Shown in pieces: positions 1-8,201 of a stretch of 41,782 nucleotides of DNA. The notes below the pieces were generated by a model that saw only the letters and a list, made by a program, of their open reading frames with translations, was not told the origin of the DNA and searched no databases. Both the position numbers and the translations under genes were made by a program. Origin of the DNA: Amanita rubescens (Eukaryota; Basidiomycota; Agaricomycetes; Agaricales; Amanitaceae); contig WION01000463.1 in the NCBI GenBank assembly GCA_015039365.1, positions 1 through 41,782 on the forward strand. The letters are read 5' to 3'. Positions within the stretch are counted from its first letter, which is position 1. Each line of letters opens with the position of its first letter.

Positions 1-2
1 GC

Positions 3-269
3 CCCCCCATTGCCCCCCACCCCACCCTTCCAAGAATCATCATCCAATTGTGGCGGGGCTATTCCCCCAATAATCCTCCACAGTCAGCAGCAGCTCAGCA
101 AAGGCAAGCCCGCATGGTCTGGGAAGCTGACTGGACTCATTCTGCAACACCATTTTACATACTGTTTTCTGACATCTTCAGAGGACTGGTGCCAGCAGAT
201 TATGGTGACAATGACCATGTGCATTTGGATACTGTAGCTTGGCGGCAGTCTATCATTGATTCATGGTAA
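3..269 (+). CDS. C-terminal fragment of an unrecognised protein (runs off left edge)
   Basis: An open frame enters the window at its left edge and ends at TAA 267-269, giving about 88 residues with no credible start, so this is the last exon of a truncated gene. The sequence is Pro/Gln-rich at first, then has an aromatic-rich stretch (WTHSATPFYILF) and an acidic segment (DYGDNDHVHLD). I recognise no family. The frame could also be a decayed copy. The 8-bp duplication of the hAT-like element lies 174 bp downstream, so the element sits in its 3' flank. Confidence 0.35.
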   Translation, partial: PPIAPHPTLPRIIIQLWRGYSPNNPPQSAAAQQRQARMVWEADWTHSATPFYILFSDIFRGLVPADYGDNDHVHLDTVAWRQSIIDSW

Positions 270-442
270 TTGTCATTACTTTTGAAGATCCGTTTCGTAT
301 TGAAGTTACATAACTTGAGATTGCAGTGTCTCCTCCAATTTTCACTGTATATATACATATATATTGTATTTAAACCATAAACACTCAGTTGTTCAACAGA
401 CTCTACATTTTTCCCATTGTTCCTTGAATTATTTTTTTAATT
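270..442. other. AT-rich 3' flank between left gene fragment and hAT-like element
   Basis: No gene is visible. It contains a TATATATACATATATAT run near 347-364 and a T-rich stretch just before the 8-bp target-site duplication, consistent with a 3' untranslated or intergenic stretch. Confidence 0.4.
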
Positions 443-450
443 ACTTTTGT
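443..450. repeat. 8-bp target-site duplication, left copy (hAT-like element)
   Basis: ACTTTTGT directly precedes the left terminal inverted repeat and is matched exactly at 18544-18551. Confidence 0.75.
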
Positions 451-640
451 TAGTGCTGCAGAGTCCTGTCCTGTCCTGTCTTTTGGCCCCGGAGGGCAAG
501 ACCGAGGACAGGACCGAGGACTGAATCCTCCAAAAGCCAGAGGACAGGACCGAGACTGCAGCAGGACAGGACTGCAGTCCTGTATCGGTCCTGGACCGGT
601 CCTGACCGGTCCTGAGCAGTCTTGACAGAGAGCGGGGTAC
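451..640. repeat. Left inverted end and subterminal GC-rich repeats of hAT-like element
   Basis: After the 15-bp inverted repeat come short CTGTC direct repeats, then repeated GGACAGGACCGAGG units and an overlapping palindromic GGACCGGTCC series around 585-620. A long inverted segment within 470-620 could fold back on itself. The right end carries similar GACCGGTCC units in inverted arrangement. Confidence 0.6.
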
Positions 641-810
641 ATAAGAGAGCTATGGGGTCCTGCGAGAGAGCTGGGGTGTGCACGATGTTAAATATAGAAT
701 TATATTTATAGAATGATTAACTACTGATTGACTACAATCAATGTTACTCATATCGCTCGCGTCATCCTTTATGTATGACATAGAGATGACATCATAATGA
801 ATTCATTATG

Positions 811-867
811 ATATCATAGTGACATCATGATATCATAGTGACATCATGATATCATAGTGACATCATG
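811..867 (+). repeat. Three tandem 19-bp units unique to the 5' LTR
   Basis: Three exact copies of ATATCATAGTGACATCATG at 811-829, 830-848 and 849-867. The 3' LTR lacks all three. They lie upstream of the TATA box, so they could alter promoter strength. Confidence 0.9.
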
Positions 868-968
868 ATAGACTCATGATCACATCTTATGGTGTGCTTA
901 GCACGCCATATCTTCCCATCTATACTATACGCTTACACATATGTAGATACATATTTGTTCTCTCTTAG

Positions 969-976
969 TATATAAA
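969..976 (+). promoter_or_regulatory. Copia 5' LTR TATA box
   Basis: TATATAAA, with pyrimidine-rich TTCTCTTCCTCTTACTATCACT starting about 40 bp downstream, a typical fungal initiation context. The transcript start is inferred at about 1000-1015. Confidence 0.55.
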
Positions 977-1130
977 CCTGTTCTGTATCGTAGAATAGGA
1001 CAATCCATTCTCTTCCTCTTACTATCACTACTACACCGAAGGGTAGTGCTAAGATCATATCGCAATAGGTAAGCTATTGCACCTGCTCATGCTGTGGACA
1101 CGCTCTCGCGTAGACATGTCTTCTTCGTCA

Positions 1131-1142
1131 GGTTATGGGCCC
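1131..1142 (+). other. Copia primer-binding site: anticodon region of initiator tRNA-Met
   Basis: GGTTATGGGCCC directly follows the 5' LTR. It is complementary to GGGCCCATAACC, the anticodon stem-loop (CAU anticodon) of eukaryotic initiator tRNA-Met rather than to a tRNA 3' end. Drosophila copia is known to prime from a half-tRNA cut in that loop, so the same mechanism is likely here. Confidence 0.8.
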
Positions 1143-2031
1143 CGCCGTCGATATTGCCAGGACCCACATCGCCGCTCGCTTGCTCGTCATCCGACATGAT
1201 GTCCCACTGGTATAGTATCGCAGCGAGCCTGATATGGTCTTATCATCTTGATATAACTAATCCTTGATATGGCATATGCGCTAATGACATGCGCCCGGAC
1301 CCTAGGGCTTTAGGGGGATCTCCTAGACACCCAGGGATAAGGGTACTACCTATGTTTCTCGACGCTGGCATGGCAACGTCGGCCCCCACAGAGTTATACT
1401 TGCCCTCTGTGATGTGACTGGGGTATTCATGCACGATATAACATCATAAGCCCCTTGAGAGGCTTTATAATACAATATGGCTCGTATATAGAAACTTCTA
1501 GTATAAAGGACGTGCTGACACCTCATTGTGGGTGGTACACGCAGTCTATTAAGGATGCGCCCTTAGGGACTCCTTTAGTCGGAATGATCGTTAGGATCAT
1601 TCTAAGTTTGGGCTCTATGGTGATCCCATAATCCCATTTAGAAGTTTCATATTGATTACCGATCGTGCTCATATAATGGTCTGGGGGGTTTATGGACCAG
1701 ACATTATTTCTATTTACAATCGCAATGGGTAAAACCGTGGTTCGCCAAAGAGCACTTGAGCCAGCGATTGACTTTGCATGTCATTTACAGCATTCAGGGA
1801 TAATCCGAGCTTTCAAGACCGAGTGGACCTGTGGACCTGAGCTTTATCTAAGCTTGGCTTGTAACTAAGTTACTCAGGGTCGGTTGGTTTAACCGAATAT
1901 GGACTGTACTCGTAACCGAGGAACTCTATATAGTCTGACATTCTAGTCTATGGCACCCTGGTAACTTAATAAAGACGAATTAGACTTTTAAGCTTTAATT
2001 AAGCTTTAAAGCTCATTAAATTCTCTTTTAG
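1143..2031 (+). other. Copia 5' leader, probably a spliced-out intron region
   Basis: About 890 bp with no convincing gene. It holds many ATGs with short frames (for example 1725-1865, 47 residues). Its right end looks like a 3' splice site: AT-rich sequence, TTCTCTTTTAG at 2021-2031, then an open frame. Paired with the U5 donor at 1069 it would define a 963-nt intron that removes all these upstream ATGs. Packaging signals may also lie here. This is inference from the motifs. Confidence 0.4.
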
Positions 2032-2583
2032 GAAAGAAAACTGGATTCCGAAACTAGTACTCCGCTACCAGTTTACGAAGCCGAAGGAGAATCATTTCCT
2101 CCTGCCCGGAGATTACCTCCTTCTTACGACGCTCCAATCCCACCGTTTCCCTTAATCTTAGGGGACCGGACTTTTATTGATACACCGGCACCAATCCCAT
2201 CTTCGTCCTATTCTAGGACGGTAGTTCGTGTTGTCAACCCTGACACCAGATTCGGTGTCACAACTTGTGGACCTGTCACAGTTCACGATCGAAGAGATCA
2301 CTTCCTAGCCGCGCGACTTAGAAACGGTCGCACCTTGCAAGACGAAATAATACATCATCGTCGACAAGCAGCTATCGAAGAAGGTGTTCCGCCCACCTTA
2401 GATCTTTGGATTCCACCCAGGGGCACTTCAGTAGCCCAACACATAGCAAATAGGCGTACACGTCGTAATCTCGAAAGAGATAACCAAGAGGTCGAAAACC
2501 TCGAAAATCAAAGAAACTTTCGTTTCTTTTGGCGTCTTTTATCCGCCTATATCATAATCATCACCACCGCCTTCCTCGTCTAA
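2032..2583 (+). CDS. AUG-free open frame upstream of Copia gag, with C-terminal membrane segment
   Basis: The frame is open for 183 codons from just after a predicted splice acceptor (2031) to TAA 2581-2583. It has no ATG in any frame across 2032-2584. The predicted protein is Pro-rich at first with a PPSY motif (PPxY, a known WW-domain ligand), then a basic charged middle, and ends in a hydrophobic segment (LLSAYIIIITTAFLV) that could anchor it in a membrane. The stop is one base before the gag ATG (TAA C ATG), which would allow termination-reinitiation. It may start at a non-AUG codon (CTG at 2041) or be only a leader. I know of no matching family. Confidence 0.35.
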   Translation, partial: ERKLDSETSTPLPVYEAEGESFPPARRLPPSYDAPIPPFPLILGDRTFIDTPAPIPSSSYSRTVVRVVNPDTRFGVTTCGPVTVHDRRDHFLAARLRNGRTLQDEIIHHRRQAAIEEGVPPTLDLWIPPRGTSVAQHIANRRTRRNLERDNQEVENLENQRNFRFFWRLLSAYIIIITTAFLV

Positions 2584-2622
2584 CATGTCTAACGACTTGA
2601 CGATTCCTAGTTCCATTCCCGT

Positions 2623-3109
2623 TGAAACAATTAAGAGAAGGCCGACGTGGAACAGTGTTCGGCCAAAGGGGCTACGGAGGTCTGACCGATGTGCTTAAGT
2701 GCGATAGAGTGCCGAGAGCGAAGGAGAAGGAACGGAACGGTGACCGAGTCACCGAGCGAGAAGGAGAACGGAAATCGGACGCAAGGGAACGAGAAAGAGA
2801 GCGGAAGTGAGACCGGCTGTATATTCGATGTCCAACTACTACAGACAATGCCGTATATATACTACGAGGACATGAGGCTTACCTGCGACGAGCCTTCCTC
2901 CGAGTCCGTTGGTCCGTGCGCATCTAGGTGCCCCGTTGCGTTCGAATATCGCTCAAGTTGCGGGAATGGCCCTGTCGGAATGTGGCCGAAGGTCGTTGGC
3001 GCGAAGGTTTGACTTCGGAAGCTTCCGTGATGCGTGATGTGATGCCGAGAATCGGAATGCGGTGCGCTTCGGTGTTCGGTTCCAACGTAGCCAGAACTGG
3101 CTCGTTACA
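2623..3109 (-). repeat. Gypsy 3' LTR (left copy)
   Basis: Reads TGAAACAATT to CTCGTTACA on the plus strand, so it has TG...CA ends on either strand. It differs from the right copy at three transitions (CTACGAGG/CTATGAGG and two in CCAGAACTGG/CCGGAACCGG). Confidence 0.95.
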
Positions 3110-3219
3110 CCTCCCAGGGTCTTTTAATACTGACCTCCTGGTCAGGTCCGAGGAGATAAGAGGGCGATAAGAGATAGAGGGGAGTGGAGGGTGGGTTCTT
3201 CTCTTCCTCTTCTACAATC
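3110..3219. other. Gypsy polypurine tract and presumed promoter of the antisense gene
   Basis: On the minus strand AAAAGACCCTGGGAG directly precedes the 3' LTR and fits a polypurine tract. On the plus strand this 110-bp stretch, together with the LTR, must supply the promoter of the antisense gene. A CTCTTCCTCTTCTACAATC tract lies just before its ATG, a typical fungal start-site context. Confidence 0.45.
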
Positions 3220-4410
3220 ATGTCGGCCGTATCCGCAGGCGGTGGGAGCAGTGTCACGAAGCTGATAGCGCGCAAGCTGGACAAGCACGTCGAGGCGTTT
3301 GGCGAGCGGTTGCTGGATGTGCCAGAGGGGGAAGTAAACTTGAGCAATGAGGGGGATGTCCGGAAATGGCTAGAGCTGGCGAAGAACGACGTGGTGAGTA
3401 AGGGGTACGTTGTCGTTGGCGGAAACTAATCGTGTCCAGGAGAAGATCCGGACGTATAGCCGGGAGCTTGCAGATGCGGGGTCAACGACAAAGCTTGTTT
3501 CAGTCATCACGGATGGCCTCGTCCAGTACGATAAGCTCGGCGTCGGTCTACGAGAGCTTAGTACAACGGTGAACCTGGCAAGGTCCTCCTCCGGGGCGAG
3601 TTTGCGTCCAGAGGACTCTGCGAGCCATATCAGTTCCGGTTCGGTTGCGCGAAGTAGCGTCCTAGAAAGGTCGTCGCATGCGGGTGCGCCTGCTGGCCGT
3701 CAAACTGTCCCAGAAGTGCCAGTCGTCGATTTCAAGAGACCTGCGCCGAGGCCTCGTACTACACGCAGTAAGGTCGCTCCGGCTGTCGGTTCAGAGTTGA
3801 TTTCCCTTCAACAGGTACGTTGGTGATGGACTATGTCGCGGTCCCTCAGCTGATGCCCGAATCGCAGCGCTGCGAAACTTGCGTAAGGCTGAATAAGGCC
3901 TGTGTCTTCTCCGGTGATCATACGGCATGCGATCTCTGTCGAGCGAAGAAGGTAAGGTGCGCCATGCCTGGTGCGGATGCTCCTGTCGTGCGATCCTCAA
4001 GCGTCGCGTCGTCGGCTGCTAAGAGCATTCCGTCGTCTTTGGCGCGAGGTGTAGGCGCACTTGGGGTATCGGGCTCGTCGGTGAAGACGCCGTCTCGGTC
4101 GGATAAACGGAAGATCGAGGTTGGGAGTAGTCCGGAGGAGCAACCTCCGCGTAGGCGTAGTAAGACGGATCTGAAGGAGGCCGGTGACGTGGAGACGGGT
4201 TCTGAAGGCGGTTCGGGAGCGGGTAAGACGAAGGCGGGCTATGAGGATCGTATCGGCAGGCTGGAGAGGAAGCTGACGAGATTCCAGGACCTTTACAAGC
4301 GGTCGGTGGAGGACCTGCAGGCAGACATGAAGGAGCTAAGGGAGGAGATGGCCGAGGAGGTTCCCCAGGCGAAGAGCAAGGGCAAGGGCAAGGGCAAGGG
4401 CAAGGCGTAG
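3220..4410 (+). CDS. Antisense spliced gene inside the Gypsy element: Zn2Cys6-like, coiled-coil protein
   Basis: Three exons, 3220-3393, 3440-3814 and 3868-4410, joined by 46- and 53-nt introns (GTGAGT...CTAAT...CAG and GTACGT...CAG), both in phase 0, give 363 residues ending at TAG. Residues 185-214 have cysteines spaced C-x2-C-x6-C-x8-C-x2-C-x6-C, exactly the fungal Zn2Cys6 spacing. The basic CRAKKVRC half is second, not first as in Gal4-type domains. A Ser/Pro-rich linker with basic patches precedes it. Residues about 307-350 form a charged coiled coil, and the tail is a KG repeat. DNA or RNA binding and dimerisation are inferred. It lies between the pol stop and the 3' LTR, opposite to the element's transcription. 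It may be a captured host gene or an accessory gene of this Gypsy lineage. Confidence 0.75.
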
Positions 4411-4520
4411 GATTCGGAGGACTCGGGTTCGGTGCTCGTCGCGGGCTCCTGTAATAAGAAGTGATTAAACGAATGTACCTGTACTTTGTAGCGAAAACTA
4501 TATGCATATCCTCGGAGCAT

Positions 4521-7500
4521 TCAGAGTTCAGACTCGGGTAGGTCATCGACCTCCGTTAGTGCCTCATCAATGAAACCATCACCATCGCCGTCAGCGAGGG
4601 AGGCTTCGTCGGGCGAGTCGTGTGTCATCGTATAAAGCTCCTCATCGGATCTATTAAGTAATTGTGAAAGCCGCTCACCCGGTGCAATACTGCGTGATCG
4701 GTAAGGAATTAAACGTTTGGCTGCGTACCGTAACTTAGAAAGGGTTCCATCGGTCTCGGCGAGTATATACGATCCTCCTTGGGTTTTCCGGATAACGACC
4801 ATCGGTCCGAGGTACCGGGGTTTTGTTTTACGATCGAGTTCCATATCGATCTTGTTATTACGGACGAGGACTAAATCTCCCTTCTTGAAGCGGAAGTTCT
4901 TGATCGTATGCTGGAAGCGCTGCTCAAGCTTGCGAACGGCGTTAAGCCGGGACTTGTAGACTTTGTCGCGGATGATTTTGAGATCGGCCGGACGTTTCTG
5001 TAGCTGTCGGGCACGGTGGGCGAGCAAGTCCTGTCTCGAGAGCTCGGATGTAATCGGCGGGCAAAGGTAAGTGGCTTCCGAGATGTCGAGGGGCAGCGTC
5101 GGCTCGGTTCCGTGGGCGATGAAGTATGGGCTGTAGCCGGTAGATGGGTGTATCGTAATGCGCTCGGCCCAGAATACGGATGGCGCGACTTGACTCCACT
5201 TCTCGGGTTTACCGTCGGCTGCTTTGATGAGAGATTCTCGGACGTCAAAATGTCGGCGTTCGACGATGCCATTGGCCTGTGAGTTGTACGGGGATATTCG
5301 GATGTGGTTGATACCGTATCGGTGGCGGAGGACTTCTAGAGCAGCTACATATGGCGTTCCGTTGTCGGTGACAATGACTTCTATGGCTCCGTGGCGGCAG
5401 AGAATATCTTCGAATATGAACTTGGCGATAGCTGTTGCGTTTTCGGAGCGGAGCATTTTGTACTCGGGCCATGCGGAGAGAGAGCATCTTGCTTGCGTGA
5501 TGTAGGTAAATCCGCCGGATGCTGGCATCTTCATGGTGTCCATGTGTACGATTCGGAAGAGACCTCCGGGCTCTGGAACAGTCGGCGGAATGTGTAGGCG
5601 TTGGGCATTTCGGATCTGGCAGTTATGACACGTCCGGACGTACCATTTAACGTCGTAGTCAAGGGAGGACCACCAGAAACGGTCTCGGATACGAGCGCGA
5701 GTCGCGAAGATGCCTTTGTGTCCGGTGTCATCGTGTGCTTCCTGTATGATCTGTAGTCGCTTGGAGTCGTTGAGGATGACGAGCTTGTGTCGGCGGTGAT
5801 CGTCTCGGTACCAGAGCCGGTCGCCTTGAATAAAGAATCGCTTGGCCTTGTTGAGCCATTGTCGGAATCGATCGGCTGACATGTCGGGCGGCCGTTGCGG
5901 GTTTTTGAGGTAGGCTTCAATCCTGAGTATGTCGGCGTCTCGGGCTAGCTGTTTTTCGGATCGGGAGAATATGTCGGGGCCGTCAGTTCCGGTGGCATAG
6001 CATGCGGCGGCGAGGTGCGGCTTGAAAGTCCAGTTGGCGGCCTCGATACAGAATGCGTTAGCTTCGTCAATCCAGTCGTCCGGGTCGGAGTCGTCTGGAG
6101 GCTCGTCCTCTTCGGATGCTCGGCGCCTAGATAATCCGTCGGCGGGGGTGTGCTTCTTTGCGGAGACGTGGCGAAGTTTGAAGTCGAAGAGGAGGATTCC
6201 TGCTATCCATCTGTTAATCGTGTTATTCGGCTGGATATCCGGGTTATTGATCATTCCTTTAATATACTTAGCGTCCACCTCGACTACAAGATTTTTGACG
6301 CCGATGATGAATATCCGGGTAGCTTTGAGCGCGCGGAAGAGTCCGTAAAGCTCGAGTTTGGCCTGGGAGTATCGTTGTTCTCGCTCGTTGAAGGTAATAG
6401 ATCCATAGCGGTTCGGATAGCGCTTCTTGTCGGGACCGATCTGTGATAGCCAGTATCCGACAGCGTACCAGGATGAGTCGACGGCTAGGATAACCTCGAG
6501 AAGTGATTCGTAGTCGATGCCTCGGATGGCGTTGCAATTGATAGCGATGAGCTTGAGGTTCTCGAAGGCGGCGATATGGTGACCAATAAATTCGAACTCA
6601 ACGCCCTTCCGTAGGAGTTCCGAGAGTGAGCGAGCGTGTTCGGCATAGTCTTTGACGTAGATGCGGATGGTGCCCATAGTTCCTAGAAAACCTCTAACTT
6701 CGGTGATAGATTCGGGGATAGGCCAGTTCCTGATCTTTTCGATTCGTGAGTTGTCCGGAAGGCGTCCTTCGTAAGTGCATTTGTGTCCGACGACGATAGC
6801 TTCTGGAATACAGAAAAATGACTTCTTTCCGGAAAAGGTACCGCCGGCGTGTTTGACGCGTTGGATAACTCGGTTAATGTTCTGGATGTGTTCCCATACG
6901 AAGCGTCGGATGCCAGAATTTTCGGGGATGGTCTCGAAGGTTCCGTCGGGGAGCTCGTAGCGGGTTTTCGGTCCTTTACAGGGGCAGTCGTCGACGAAGG
7001 GTTTGGTGACATGCGGAATTTCATCTTGAAGGATATAGGTGAGGTCGCCGTGCTGGATCTGCATCGAGTTGGTGTATCCCATCGGAATAGACGTGAGGCG
7101 GAAGGTACCGAGAGGCGTTTGGAAGGTCGTAAGGTCTCGGGATTCGGTGGCAAGGCGGCGCTGGTCAAAACCGACGAATAGATCAAAGGTAGCGTAACAT
7201 GAGTACCCACCAAATGACTCGGCGAGTAGTTCTACGTTCGGCGGCTGTCCAGAGTCTTTGATAGTGACGGCGTTAAGCGGCTGTAGGTCGTGGACGATGC
7301 GCAATGATTTCCCGTCTTTCTTGTAAACGCAGAACCAGCGGGACCGATAGGATGAGCTGGACGGCTCGTAGACTCCGGAAGCGATTTTGTCTTTGATGAT
7401 GCGTACGATCTCGTTGTATTTGCCAGGCGGAATCGGCATGTTCTTTAGTGTCCAGGGCACGTGTTCAATGGTCGGAATCACCACGGGGTCGAAGTAGTCG

Positions 7501-8201
7501 TCGGAGAACTTCCCTTTTTCTGCTTCGGTCCATGCGAAGCCTTCTTCGTGTATGCGGATCAGATGGTGGATGAGCTTTTCTTCTTCGGCGGTTAAGAATC
7601 CAGTGGGGTTGATATTTTGTGCCTGCATTCGTTCTTCGGTGTATCGGGTTCCTGGGGTAAAGTCCGGTGGCTGTGTCGGAAGGGTAGGGAGATCGGCGAG
7701 GGGATTGGATGGTATGCGGCGGATAATTCGGAATTTCTCGGGTAGTGTGGTAGCGACTGGCTTAATTCGGTTGGCGACTTTCTTATATGCTAGTGTTTCG
7801 GCGGCGGGGACAAAATTAAATTCGAGCTCTGTAGTACTGATATGTCCGTTGTAAGGTAAGAGTATATTACCGATCATTCTGGGCGCGGTCAACATGTCCA
7901 AGAAATGCTCCTCCGACAAGTGGTATGGGTTGTCTCCCTTTCCAACTGTGTAAACGGTCGGCGCGTCGGTAGTTTCGGGCGTTGGCGTAGTGGCATCGGG
8001 GTCAGCGGGATTAGCGATCGTCGGTTGATTAAAGATGGTTGTGGGTGTGATATCGTGTATGTGCGGCGTAGATGTATGTACGTTTGGCAGTTCTTCATTA
8101 TTGACATGTTTGGTGGGCGACTGCGGATTCCGAGCGTCTCGTCTCCGTGTGGGCGATTCATCGACAATTAAAAACCCGTTTTGACGGTATGTGCTCCGCA
8201 T
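4521..8201 (-). CDS. Gypsy Pol: reverse transcriptase, RNase H, integrase
   Basis: 1,226 residues in the -1 frame relative to gag, with an ATG at 8201. Translation as a Gag-Pol fusion through the GGGTTTT site is more likely than independent initiation. Reverse transcriptase spans about residues 230-520 with FVDD at 402-405 (usual form YxDD). RNase H spans about 565-690 with D574 and E617. The integrase zinc finger HHCC is at 823-861, the catalytic D888, D946 and E981 are all present, and a GPMVVI module near residue 1120 closes the C-terminal domain. The tail is acidic with no chromodomain. No stop or frameshift is seen, so the enzyme looks functional. Its 3' end converges with the antisense gene at 3220-4410, 110 bp away. 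Confidence 0.95.
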   Translation of the reverse strand: MRSTYRQNGFLIVDESPTRRRDARNPQSPTKHVNNEELPNVHTSTPHIHDITPTTIFNQPTIANPADPDATTPTPETTDAPTVYTVGKGDNPYHLSEEHFLDMLTAPRMIGNILLPYNGHISTTELEFNFVPAAETLAYKKVANRIKPVATTLPEKFRIIRRIPSNPLADLPTLPTQPPDFTPGTRYTEERMQAQNINPTGFLTAEEEKLIHHLIRIHEEGFAWTEAEKGKFSDDYFDPVVIPTIEHVPWTLKNMPIPPGKYNEIVRIIKDKIASGVYEPSSSSYRSRWFCVYKKDGKSLRIVHDLQPLNAVTIKDSGQPPNVELLAESFGGYSCYATFDLFVGFDQRRLATESRDLTTFQTPLGTFRLTSIPMGYTNSMQIQHGDLTYILQDEIPHVTKPFVDDCPCKGPKTRYELPDGTFETIPENSGIRRFVWEHIQNINRVIQRVKHAGGTFSGKKSFFCIPEAIVVGHKCTYEGRLPDNSRIEKIRNWPIPESITEVRGFLGTMGTIRIYVKDYAEHARSLSELLRKGVEFEFIGHHIAAFENLKLIAINCNAIRGIDYESLLEVILAVDSSWYAVGYWLSQIGPDKKRYPNRYGSITFNEREQRYSQAKLELYGLFRALKATRIFIIGVKNLVVEVDAKYIKGMINNPDIQPNNTINRWIAGILLFDFKLRHVSAKKHTPADGLSRRRASEEDEPPDDSDPDDWIDEANAFCIEAANWTFKPHLAAACYATGTDGPDIFSRSEKQLARDADILRIEAYLKNPQRPPDMSADRFRQWLNKAKRFFIQGDRLWYRDDHRRHKLVILNDSKRLQIIQEAHDDTGHKGIFATRARIRDRFWWSSLDYDVKWYVRTCHNCQIRNAQRLHIPPTVPEPGGLFRIVHMDTMKMPASGGFTYITQARCSLSAWPEYKMLRSENATAIAKFIFEDILCRHGAIEVIVTDNGTPYVAALEVLRHRYGINHIRISPYNSQANGIVERRHFDVRESLIKAADGKPEKWSQVAPSVFWAERITIHPSTGYSPYFIAHGTEPTLPLDISEATYLCPPITSELSRQDLLAHRARQLQKRPADLKIIRDKVYKSRLNAVRKLEQRFQHTIKNFRFKKGDLVLVRNNKIDMELDRKTKPRYLGPMVVIRKTQGGSYILAETDGTLSKLRYAAKRLIPYRSRSIAPGERLSQLLNRSDEELYTMTHDSPDEASLADGDGDGFIDEALTEVDDLPESEL

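Larger units (their letters stand above)
686..1130 (+). repeat. Copia 5' LTR (445 bp)
   Basis: Starts TGTTAAAT and ends TTCTTCGTCA. It matches the 3' LTR apart from three extra copies of a 19-bp unit at 811-867, a missing ACT near the GCACGCCAT motif, and one A/G difference. A TATATAAA box lies at 969-976. A strong splice donor, AG|GTAAGC, lies at 1069 in the presumed U5 part. Confidence 0.95.

Noticed and set aside
781..880. Short interspaced repeats resembling a CRISPR-like array
   Set aside because: The units are directly tandem without unique spacers and are a local expansion in one LTR.
1725..1865. 47-codon ATG frame in the Copia leader
   Set aside because: Short, no recognisable features, and it cannot be spliced in phase to the downstream open frame with any donor I could find.
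2622..3170. Repeated small frames at 2622-3170 and 10538-11098
   Set aside because: They lie in the two Gypsy LTRs and are identical because the LTRs are; no protein features are visible.
4717..8171. Several plus-strand frames of 60-110 codons opposite Gypsy pol
   Set aside because: They are shadows of the pol codon pattern, lack conserved motifs and have no supporting splice or start context.
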